DNA of 53,002 nt from a virus. The position numbers and the translations under genes were made by a program. The stretch covers positions 1-53,002 of the IMG/VR virus record IMGVR_UViG_3300015024_000006. The stretch is one strand, 5' to 3'. The notes below the pieces were generated by a model. The model did not search any database. It saw nothing but the letters and a program-made list of their open reading frames with translations, and was not told the DNA's origin. Below, piece by piece: positions 8,098 through 15,109 of the stretch (its first letter is position 1; every line of letters begins with the position of its first letter).

Positions 8098-9168
8098 CTA
8101 GTCGCTGTAATCAGCGGCGTCTAGCCCTAATTCTTTGAGGCTCTTGGTATAGATCGATGGTCCCCACTCAGCACTTTGTGAGCGTCCGAGGAAGTCATCT
8201 AGGGACACATCGCCGCGATCGTAGGCGTTGTAGGCAGATGGTCCGAGGATCTGGCGTTGTGTCGCGGCGTCTTGCTCAATGAACCATTCCTGCCCTGTTT
8301 GCCACGTATCGGGACTAGCCACTTCCTGTATAGCAGCGCCTTCGATTCCTGCATCGGAGAGAATGTCGTTATAAGAGCGAGTGATCGGCACCATACTGCA
8401 ACGACAGCAAGCGTGCGATGTCATATCTTCGTCCAGATCGTGGATACTGCCGTCCTCATCCAAGCAAGCAATACAGGTTCTATCACTAAAGGAGCACGTC
8501 CAGCGCCAGGATGAAACCACATCGCTGTTTGCCTTGTAATTCTCCAAGCTGCCAGTACGATAGGCACGCATCATCTCAGTACGTGCAATGACGAGCGCTC
8601 TATTGCGATTGACGCCTAGTAGTCCTTGTATGTCTCTTGCTACATCCTTGGGATTGCGCCCCGACACCACGCCGTAGACAAGTGCTTGCCCTGCGCGTGC
8701 TGCGGTGTCTTTACCCCACCCCGCAAAAAGCTGTTGCAACGGTGAATCTGGATGCAGTGCGCCAATGGCGGCGTGTACCGCATCGGGGGATGGCACACCA
8801 AAGGCATAGGTGATACCACGCGGTACGGTACTGTCGAGGATGCCTGACGCCGCTCTGACGCCTTCCTGAGCAGCCTTGCCGATACTCTGGGTGATGCTGC
8901 CATGAGCGACCTGTGCATAGTAATCGACTTGGGCCTTGATGATGCCTTGCAGGTGATTCAGTCGGTTTTGTTCGTACAGCCAGGATGGTGATAGCTCCTT
9001 GCCCTCTGTTGCGATGTCCCGTTCCATGCGTGCAGTCAGGATATCGAGATCGGCTTGCACCTTTGGGAGCATGGCGGCATAGTGGCGCTCGATCGCGTCG
9101 GTTGCCTCATGCTCAATGACTAGCATATCCCGCTGGAATTGACGCATTACCGACTGAATATCTCCCAT
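8098..9168 (-). CDS. Mu F-like minor head protein
   Basis: 356 residues. A minor head protein that accompanies the portal and may be ejected with DNA. The SPP1 gp7/Mu F signature is seen at residues about 180-260: GVNRNRALVIARTEMMRAYRTGSLENYK, then a Cys cluster (WTCSFSDRTCIACLDEDG ... SHACCRCSMVP) that probably binds zinc. The start overlaps the preceding small gene as TAATG. No toxin domain is evident at its C-terminus. Confidence 0.9.
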   Translation of the reverse strand: MGDIQSVMRQFQRDMLVIEHEATDAIERHYAAMLPKVQADLDILTARMERDIATEGKELSPSWLYEQNRLNHLQGIIKAQVDYYAQVAHGSITQSIGKAAQEGVRAASGILDSTVPRGITYAFGVPSPDAVHAAIGALHPDSPLQQLFAGWGKDTAARAGQALVYGVVSGRNPKDVARDIQGLLGVNRNRALVIARTEMMRAYRTGSLENYKANSDVVSSWRWTCSFSDRTCIACLDEDGSIHDLDEDMTSHACCRCSMVPITRSYNDILSDAGIEGAAIQEVASPDTWQTGQEWFIEQDAATQRQILGPSAYNAYDRGDVSLDDFLGRSQSAEWGPSIYTKSLKELGLDAADYSD

Positions 9169-9374
9169 TACTCAGCCCCATCTTTATCAAGATATCCTCG
9201 GATTGCCTGTTGCATCTTTTCCATATCAACAACCATTGTGGCTAATGTATCTCGCATTGATGCGAGATGCGGCGTCAGGATATCATCTTCGATCAATTGC
9301 GACGCAAGCCGATGTGCGTTCCGTAAATCAAGGATGAGCCATGATAAGAGGTTGGCTTGCTCTTGTAATTTCAT
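9168..9374 (-). CDS. Small helical protein of the head module, unknown
   Basis: 68 residues, strongly helical (LLSWLILDLRNAHRLASQLIEDD ... MEKMQQAIRGYLDKDG), no cysteines, no membrane segment. It overlaps the start of the Mu F-like gene (TAATG), so it is co-translated with head genes. Not recognised; a portal-associated or assembly factor is possible. Confidence 0.7.
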   Translation of the reverse strand: MKLQEQANLLSWLILDLRNAHRLASQLIEDDILTPHLASMRDTLATMVVDMEKMQQAIRGYLDKDGAE

Positions 9375-9376
9375 GA

Positions 9377-9841
9377 CTATTCCGTCTCTTCTTGAATGGC
9401 ATGGTTACGCCAGTCATAGTCGAATCGTGCGGCTTGCATGTACGCTACCGCATCGGTATCGGGTTGCATGTATTTGACCATATCCAAGAGAAACCTGACA
9501 ATATCAATATGCCCTTGAATGGCGGCGCGGCGCGATGTGTAGCGGTGCTGCAAATCATTGAGCCATATATCATGAATACATGGTAACGTCTCCCAAAGAA
9601 GCGGCGGTCCTTCACCCATAAAATTATGATCGTAAAATAGGAATACCGTAGAGACGTATAGCCCAACCTTGGTAACATCTACCACGTCATGTGCGTCACC
9701 CGATTGTAAGTCAATGTCAGTCAATGCGATCTGATTGAGTGTATCAGTACGATTAAGTCGATTATCCGTGATGGGGATAGGTGGCTCATCGCTGGTAGTC
9801 ACATCTCCAACGGGCCGATACCAGAGTGGTTTCATCGTCAT
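9377..9841 (-). CDS. Unknown protein between portal and Mu F-like genes
   Basis: 154 residues, acidic, rich in Asp and Tyr, without recognisable motif. Segments: PIPITDNRLNRTDTLNQIALTD, HDIWLNDLQHRYTSRRAAIQG and YMQPDTDAVAYMQAARFDYD. ATGA overlap with the end of the portal gene shows tight coupling. Siphophages rarely have a gene of this size here, so it may be an insertion specific to this phage group. Confidence 0.7.
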   Translation of the reverse strand: MTMKPLWYRPVGDVTTSDEPPIPITDNRLNRTDTLNQIALTDIDLQSGDAHDVVDVTKVGLYVSTVFLFYDHNFMGEGPPLLWETLPCIHDIWLNDLQHRYTSRRAAIQGHIDIVRFLLDMVKYMQPDTDAVAYMQAARFDYDWRNHAIQEETE

Positions 9842-11253
9842 TGTGGCGGGCCTCCTGTGGCGTTCTGCTGGCCTTGTGCCATCATGGGCTGCGCTGGTGG
9901 TGGTAGCCCTCGGCCTTGCGCATACGATGTCACCTGCTGCGTTTGCTCATCTTGCAATTGTGTCGCTTCCACATCCGGATCGAAGCCAAGACGGGACAGG
10001 ATCGTGGACTTGCTGATACCAAGCTGCGCATAGATGGCAGCGACTTGCGCGGCGGCGATGTCATCCGCAGGTAACAGATCTTGCCAGATGAGCATGATCT
10101 CCGTATCGTAGTCATAGCCCCCCAGGACGAGCATGCGTTTGCACAGGTCACGAATGATGTTCCCATACAACCGCTGCTTCTCGATAGTCTTCTCGATCAA
10201 TGGTTGGAAGAGCATTTGCAAGGCGATGCCACTGATACCGCGTGGTAAATCTTTCATGCGACCGAGGGCAACGGCAGGGACGCGGCTCTCCTCATCCATG
10301 TCTTGACGTAGATCTTCGGCAAACGCCATGATTTCTGCGATATTGCCATACGCTTGCAATGCGTTGAGCTTGCTGTCATGGCTTGGCAACACGATGACAC
10401 GGCCCGGCGTGATGGTCAATTCTGATGCCTTGAAACCGGTTCCCCAGATGTACGGGTGCCCATGATGCTTGATGATACGGGCAATGTTGGATTCGATGAA
10501 ATTGAGTTGCTGATTGATGCTAATGATATCGTCAGTGAGATCAGGTGTCCCCCAATGCTCGGAAGGATTGACGAGATTTTGACAGTCGGCGATCGGAGCC
10601 CAGGGATAGTCCCACACTTGCGGCTCTCCCAAGGCAACCCATTTACCGCCGCGCTTGATCTGGTTGGTGATGATCCAGGTAGCATCGTCGTCAGGTTCAC
10701 CAGCAATGGCAAGACCATCGGGATCATCGAGTTGGATCACCTGACGCTTTTGGGTGGGGGTGCTGTCAAGCGGATCGATCGTGTCATACGTGATGGTGTA
10801 CGCGATGACCGTATCGATGTCCTCGGGTGCCGTGATGACCTCGCAATTGAGGGGGTCCAAGACGACCATGCGACACGGTTTTCCTTGCGCTGACGGAGGG
10901 ATGATTTTCACGAATGCGTTGCCCGATATGCCGCCATGCTTGGCTAATTTGCAGAGGAGCACCATTTTGTTATCGTCATGCCCCCAGCAGGTGTTGAGAT
11001 ACTCTTGTGCGCCTACTTCCGCATTAGCATCGACATTGATCGCTAACGTCTTGCCAAACAGGAAGCTGACGCCTTTATCGACGATCGGGCGGCAGCGATT
11101 GATTTTCACGTTATCATTGGGATCGCCTGCTACCACAATCAGCGGATCGGGGAGTGTGCCGGTGTAGGCCGACCATGCTCTATGCATCGCCTGTTGATGC
11201 GATGTCTGTGCGATGAGCGTCGCGGCGTTAGACGTGCGATTACCAATATCCAT
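9838..11253 (-). CDS. Portal protein (SPP1-type)
   Basis: 471 residues. Dodecameric ring at the capsid vertex through which DNA passes. Features of the SPP1_portal family: NVKINRCRPIVDKGVSFLFGK (about 45-70), NLVNPSEHWGTPDLTDDIISINQQLNFIESNIARII (wing/stem, about 230-270), the tunnel-helix region QDMDEESRVPAVALGRMKDLPRGISGIALQ, and a Gln/Pro-rich tail. It directly follows the large terminase gene. Confidence 0.92.
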   Translation of the reverse strand: MDIGNRTSNAATLIAQTSHQQAMHRAWSAYTGTLPDPLIVVAGDPNDNVKINRCRPIVDKGVSFLFGKTLAINVDANAEVGAQEYLNTCWGHDDNKMVLLCKLAKHGGISGNAFVKIIPPSAQGKPCRMVVLDPLNCEVITAPEDIDTVIAYTITYDTIDPLDSTPTQKRQVIQLDDPDGLAIAGEPDDDATWIITNQIKRGGKWVALGEPQVWDYPWAPIADCQNLVNPSEHWGTPDLTDDIISINQQLNFIESNIARIIKHHGHPYIWGTGFKASELTITPGRVIVLPSHDSKLNALQAYGNIAEIMAFAEDLRQDMDEESRVPAVALGRMKDLPRGISGIALQMLFQPLIEKTIEKQRLYGNIIRDLCKRMLVLGGYDYDTEIMLIWQDLLPADDIAAAQVAAIYAQLGISKSTILSRLGFDPDVEATQLQDEQTQQVTSYAQGRGLPPPAQPMMAQGQQNATGGPPQ

Positions 11254-11262
11254 GCGTGCCTC

Positions 11263-12573
11263 CTAGTACAGTTGTGCGCCATATTCGATGCGGTCATTGC
11301 CACCCAGATCCAAATGTGAGCAAGCGTAGCGTAAACCATCACATCCATGATCCATCTCTTTAACCGGTTGATCGCCTTTTTTCATGCCCTGCCGCGTATC
11401 CCAGCGGTAGCCCTCGATCTCCTCTTCCGTACAGGTGGGCAGCTTCTTATCGACTAACTCAGGATCACGCTCTACGAGGCTATCGCGCAAGAGGAAGATG
11501 CGCGGCTTGCCATCACCTGCTGGTCGCATGCGCACGGCGACCGCCTGTAGCCCTGGGGATACCGCTTTATGCGCGGAGATCGTGTAGAGGTTCAGATATC
11601 GTTCGAGCGTGGCGCGATCTTCGGCATCATGGTCACAGATGACGGCGCGAGGAATGGGATCGCCGCCGTCCTGTCCCCACCGCGACACTTGCGCAATTGT
11701 CCTGGCATGGTCCTCTACGAGCGTCTTGGTTTTGTAGATTTCACGGTAGCGGTAGAGTCTCCCGTCGGGATCTTCTGCCCACCACTGGCACACGAAAGCG
11801 TGAGTGAAACCGAAATCCACGGAGAGGTAGCGTGGCCAGGATGCGGGGATAGTAAAACGGTCAATCAGGTGGATCGCGGGATTCCAGACCTCTTCATAGA
11901 TGCCACCCTCTGCCGATGCCCACTGGCCAAGGAAGAGACGAGCACGACGAACACCTGTGAGGGCTGCCAGCGTATCGAGATAGGATTGTGTGACGGTTGG
12001 ATTGTCCTCATGGCGGCTTGGGAGGCGCATCGTCGTACCGCTATCCATGCGGAGCTTTAACCAATGCTGCGGACCTTGTGGGTTGCAATCACCTAGCAAT
12101 TGCTGATAGGGCATCTTGCCATTACGCAAGCGGGTCGTGATGGCTTCCCAATCATTCAGCGAGAGATCGGTCGCTTCGTTCACGTAGCACATGTCGTATT
12201 CTGAGGACATAATCTTCTCAGAGCGATCGAGACCGCCCACGATCAATACAGAGCCATTCGGATAGATGAATTGTGAGGGCTTGACCGCATTGCCCCCAAA
12301 GTATTTCACATGGTCAAGGGGATGCAGGATCTTCTCCGTGTAGGTCACCAATGCGGTGCTTTTCAAACTGGCGTGCGTCTTGCGCACCATGAGAGCGCGT
12401 GCTCCTGGGTATTTCAGCAGTGCCAGATGCAGCTTCATGAGGCACACGTAGGTCTTGCCCGATCCTGCACCGCCGTCGATGATTAACTCTTTGTCACGAC
12501 AGGAGAAGAGCGCCTTTGCCGCGCCATAGGGCCGATAGGTCAGGATGATCTCTTGCGACGCGGTAGCGACCAT
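11263..12573 (-). CDS. Terminase large subunit
   Basis: 436 residues. ATP-driven DNA packaging motor and headful/cos nuclease. Walker A GGAGSGKT at residues 34-41, Walker B-like YDMCYVNEAT with the catalytic Glu, coupling motif LGDCNPQGP, and a RuvC-like nuclease half with SVDFGFTHA, ICDHDAEDRA and the final acidic DHGCDGLRYA. This is the PBSX/Terminase_3-6 type. The start overlaps the small subunit stop as TAATG. Confidence 0.95.
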   Translation of the reverse strand: MVATASQEIILTYRPYGAAKALFSCRDKELIIDGGAGSGKTYVCLMKLHLALLKYPGARALMVRKTHASLKSTALVTYTEKILHPLDHVKYFGGNAVKPSQFIYPNGSVLIVGGLDRSEKIMSSEYDMCYVNEATDLSLNDWEAITTRLRNGKMPYQQLLGDCNPQGPQHWLKLRMDSGTTMRLPSRHEDNPTVTQSYLDTLAALTGVRRARLFLGQWASAEGGIYEEVWNPAIHLIDRFTIPASWPRYLSVDFGFTHAFVCQWWAEDPDGRLYRYREIYKTKTLVEDHARTIAQVSRWGQDGGDPIPRAVICDHDAEDRATLERYLNLYTISAHKAVSPGLQAVAVRMRPAGDGKPRIFLLRDSLVERDPELVDKKLPTCTEEEIEGYRWDTRQGMKKGDQPVKEMDHGCDGLRYACSHLDLGGNDRIEYGAQLY

Positions 12574-12980
12574 TACACGGCCTCCATATCGGCAGCTATC
12601 TGCCGTACCAGTGTCATATTGACCACTGCTGCCTCTTCTGGCTTGATATCGAGTCCCATCAGCTTACAGCGACGTTCGGAGATGGCCAGCAGTCGATCGA
12701 CGGCAAAGAGTCTGGCCCGATTGCTCTTGTCCAACATCAGTGGCCAGATCTCGGCGTGCATCTGATCGAGCATGGCACTTTCTTCTTGGCGTAGTTCCTC
12801 CACGTTGCTCACGACGATACGCTGCAATTCGCGCTGTACCGCGTTGTGGGCTGCCCCCCGTGACGCATAGCCGCACCGCACCGCTATCACGTCATAGGTG
12901 AGCTTCTGGGCGCGCAGCTGCATCGCTTGTGTGAGGCGTATGACCGCCATGCCGTCACGATTGACGCTATCACTTTTCAC
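12573..12980 (-). CDS. Terminase small subunit (probable)
   Basis: 135 residues from a GTG that overlaps the previous stop as GTGA (an internal ATG at residue 11 is an alternative). N-terminal helix-turn-helix-like region (YDVIAVRCGYASRGAAHNAVQREL) followed by a long helical oligomerisation region (RQEESAMLDQMHAEIWPLM ... RLLAISERRCKLMGLDI). Small terminases recognise the packaging site; here the call depends on location directly before the large subunit and on this layout. Confidence 0.8.
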   Translation of the reverse strand: MKSDSVNRDGMAVIRLTQAMQLRAQKLTYDVIAVRCGYASRGAAHNAVQRELQRIVVSNVEELRQEESAMLDQMHAEIWPLMLDKSNRARLFAVDRLLAISERRCKLMGLDIKPEEAAVVNMTLVRQIAADMEAV

Positions 12981-13363
12981 GGTGTCACGACATGCGGCGC
13001 GATGATGATTTCGGGCACAGGATCGCGGCCCAGGAATGGCGTCACGGGCAGCACATTGCTATCGTGCCACTGCATCGAGTTGGCGAGGTCAGTCGGCAGC
13101 AGCGAGGCAGCAGAGACGGTAGACGATGCCGAGACGATCGGGCCAAGGTTGGTCGGATCAGGGATGATCGGCGCATAGGTTTTGAGCCATGTCCGCAATG
13201 TTGCGTAGCCCAATGGCACGATGATCAGCACGATGCTGAGGGCGATCGGCTGGACGGCAGATCTATCGACTGGCTTTACGATGCCCAGTCCAACCAGAGC
13301 CGCGACGATCATTCCTGCGATGGTCACATACATCTCACTGGTTTTGTAGCCTGGCTTAATCAT
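12977..13363 (-). CDS. Holin-like membrane protein
   Basis: 128 residues. Begins KPGYKTSEMYVTIAGMIVAALVGLGIV, with two predicted membrane segments at about 12-30 and 40-58, then a soluble Ser/Pro-rich tail. The 'KPGYKTTE + membrane helix' opening is common in small phage holins or holin-like proteins. It heads the packaging operon, far from the endolysin, so it might be a second holin or an unrelated membrane factor. Confidence 0.6.
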   Translation of the reverse strand: MIKPGYKTSEMYVTIAGMIVAALVGLGIVKPVDRSAVQPIALSIVLIIVPLGYATLRTWLKTYAPIIPDPTNLGPIVSASSTVSAASLLPTDLANSMQWHDSNVLPVTPFLGRDPVPEIIIAPHVVTP

Positions 13364-13578
13364 GGGAATACCTCGTTATCGTAATGAGAGAGGCCGCTAC
13401 AGGGGGACTATAGCGACCTATGAGCAGAGGAGAGGCAACAGACAGCGCATACAGAGCAGAGAACACACAAGAGAGAGAGAGAGGGGGTACAGAGGCAGGT
13501 GTTATGTTGCACGTGGTTGGGTGCTCATAACCGTGGGTGCATCCACATAGTCATTATACCATAAGTGGCGCGGAATCA
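13364..13578. other. Leader region of the late operon
   Basis: No gene seen. On the minus strand it holds an extended -10 promoter (see 13553-13558) and a long leader of about 190 nt with a CT-dinucleotide run (plus strand GAGAGAGAGAGAGGGGG at about 13470-13487). Confidence 0.6.
13553..13561 (-). promoter_or_regulatory. Extended -10 promoter of the head/tail (late) operon
   Basis: Minus strand reads TGGTATAAT: a perfect TATAAT with the TGn extension. No good -35 hexamer is found 17 nt upstream, which suits an extended -10 promoter or one read with the help of a phage factor. It lies just after the sigma factor gene and points toward the packaging genes. Confidence 0.6.
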
Positions 13579-14400
13579 TCACCCTAAGCACCGATTATTA
13601 GTAGTATTCGTGGTCAAATAGTGTCGGAGCTTTCTGATTGCTGCTGCTTCTACCTGTCGGATACGCTCACGTGAGCAACCGTAGGACCGTGCGATGGTGT
13701 CATACGTGGTCACAGTTTGACGCTTGTTCCATCCGTTGCGCTGTGTGATGACGACGCGCTCACGTTCGGAGAGAGACATCAGGGCTGCGTAGAGGGCATC
13801 ATTGTCGATGTCTTGCAACATGCGATCCTCAGTCGAGAGCATGGCGGCTGGCACGGTATCAGCGAGGGTCACATCGTCGCCTCTGCTGTTCTCAGAGACA
13901 CGATCGAGGGAGAGGGGATCGGCTTGGATGTGTTCGACATGACGGCGATCGGTGTCGGTTGCGCTGCCGTCATCACGCCATACCCGCATCGCGGCAGAGT
14001 GGACATAGCCAGGCAGTCGTATGATACGGCTTTCCGTCTCGAATAGCCGCAAGATCCTTTGACGTATCCAGGGATCGGCTACCGTCGTGATGCGGTGTCG
14101 TGTTGTCACATCGTAGCGATTGACAGCGACAATCAAGCCTTCATTACCTGCCATGATCAGATCGAGCAGTTCCACCTTGGCACTCAGGTAGCCTTGCGCG
14201 ATCTTGACGACGTACCGCATGTTGCACTCGATGAGCATGTCACGCGCTACGCTGTCCCCTGCTGCCATACGCACGATGAGCGCACGCTCTGCCGCTGCCG
14301 ACACAGGGATACAGCCGGGGCGCTGCATATCGGTAATGTACGCTCGCAGTGCTGGTGATTGTATGACCTGTGCTGAGTAGACTTCTGTTCGATACCCCAT
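13579..14400 (-). CDS. Sigma-70 family RNA polymerase sigma factor
   Basis: 273 residues from the ATG at 14400, chosen because GGGGGAT lies just upstream; the longer frame to 14553 adds an unlikely Arg/His-rich extension. Region 2: ARDMLIECNMRYVVKIAQGYL, then LDLIMAGNEGLIVAVNRYD and WIRQRILRLF (regions 2.1-2.4). Region 3 beginning: RIIRLPGYVHSAAMRV. Region 4: LSERERVVITQRNGW and GCSRERIRQVEAAAIRKLR, a clear helix-turn-helix for the -35 box. The region 2.3 stretch (RHRITTVADPWIRQ) departs from the usual RFSTYA. It likely redirects host polymerase to phage promoters. Confidence 0.92.
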   Translation of the reverse strand: MGYRTEVYSAQVIQSPALRAYITDMQRPGCIPVSAAAERALIVRMAAGDSVARDMLIECNMRYVVKIAQGYLSAKVELLDLIMAGNEGLIVAVNRYDVTTRHRITTVADPWIRQRILRLFETESRIIRLPGYVHSAAMRVWRDDGSATDTDRRHVEHIQADPLSLDRVSENSRGDDVTLADTVPAAMLSTEDRMLQDIDNDALYAALMSLSERERVVITQRNGWNKRQTVTTYDTIARSYGCSRERIRQVEAAAIRKLRHYLTTNTTNNRCLG

Positions 14401-14420
14401 GCCATCCCCCGATGTTCCGC

Positions 14421-14501
14421 CTACCTGCTGAGAATCAATCCGTAGAAAGTGGCGACGATTGCTGCTAAGATAATCCCTGCGATGATGGTGTAAAGCATCA
14501 T
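14421..14501 (-). CDS. 26-residue single-pass membrane peptide
   Basis: Too short to be called automatically. The start ATG overlaps the stop of the upstream zinc/membrane gene as ATGA. The peptide has a hydrophobic core (TIIAGIILAAIVATFYGLIL) and a basic C-terminus. It is followed after 20 nt by the sigma factor gene. Function unknown; co-translation with another small membrane protein suggests they act together. Confidence 0.55.
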   Translation of the reverse strand: MMLYTIIAGIILAAIVATFYGLILSR

Positions 14502-14839
14502 GCTGCCACCTCTTCCATGCAGCGACACACCCAATACGTCGCGCTCTTGCCATGCTCTACGGTGGCACAGGATAGGCATATGTGGCGCTTACAGAGCACA
14601 CAGGTTACGATGGTACGCACAGCCCGATCGCAGATAGCACAGCGCGTATAGGACGTACCGCATGCTGGTGGCAGTGCGGTACTCGTATCGTTCCCAATGA
14701 CACCCCATGCGCGCAATATCCGCATGATGAGGCCCCCCACGATTGCGCCGATCATGCCCAGTAAGAGCAAGAGACCGAAGACGGCGAAGATGACGCCCAA
14801 ATACGTCACGAATAGTCCCAAATAGTCCGTAAATACCAT
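14498..14839 (-). CDS. Membrane protein with C-terminal zinc-finger-like domain
   Basis: 113 residues from the ATG at 14839, behind AGGGGG; the frame is open further up but begins without support. N-terminus has a long hydrophobic stretch (about 5-42: YLGVIFAVFGLLLLLG and GAIVGGLIMRIL), enough for one or two membrane helices. C-terminal half has CAICDRAV, CVLCKRHICLSC and WVCRC, eight or more cysteines plus His in a B-box/RING-like spacing. Unknown function; possibly a membrane-anchored factor that binds a host protein. Confidence 0.7.
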   Translation of the reverse strand: MVFTDYLGLFVTYLGVIFAVFGLLLLLGMIGAIVGGLIMRILRAWGVIGNDTSTALPPACGTSYTRCAICDRAVRTIVTCVLCKRHICLSCATVEHGKSATYWVCRCMEEVAA

Positions 14840-14909
14840 GATGTTGTACCCCCTGTGTTCGCTGATTTTGTGAATGGCTTTGTGATGTGTCAATCGAGTT
14901 GACCATAAG

Positions 14910-14956
14910 TGTTGCACTTCGTATTTTACGTTGTGCCTGCGCTACTAAGTGCAACA
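14910..14956. repeat. Inverted repeat TGTTGCACTT / AAGTGCAACA
   Basis: Two perfect 10-bp arms (14910-14919, 14947-14956) separated by 27 nt. The right arm carries the same GTGCAACA core as the tandem repeats at 15082-15108. Confidence 0.8.
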
Positions 14957-15081
14957 GTGCTTGTAATCCTGTACTGGCCTTGATTTGTGATATGCAAGCG
15001 TTCGGTACTGTGGCACTTAGATTTCTATTTCCATGAAACTTTCCTTTGATATAGCTCATATGGAAAAGTTTTAGGGAAGTC

Positions 15082-15108
15082 GTGCAACAAGTGCAACAAG
15101 TGCAACAG
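15082..15108. repeat. Three tandem 9-bp iteron-like repeats (GTGCAACAA)
   Basis: GTGCAACAA, GTGCAACAA, GTGCAACAG in direct tandem, ending one base before the stop codon of the primase-helicase gene. With the arms at 14910-14956 there are five copies of the GTGCAACA core within 200 bp. This is a candidate replication origin or regulator-binding region. Confidence 0.65.
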
Positions 15109-15109
15109 A

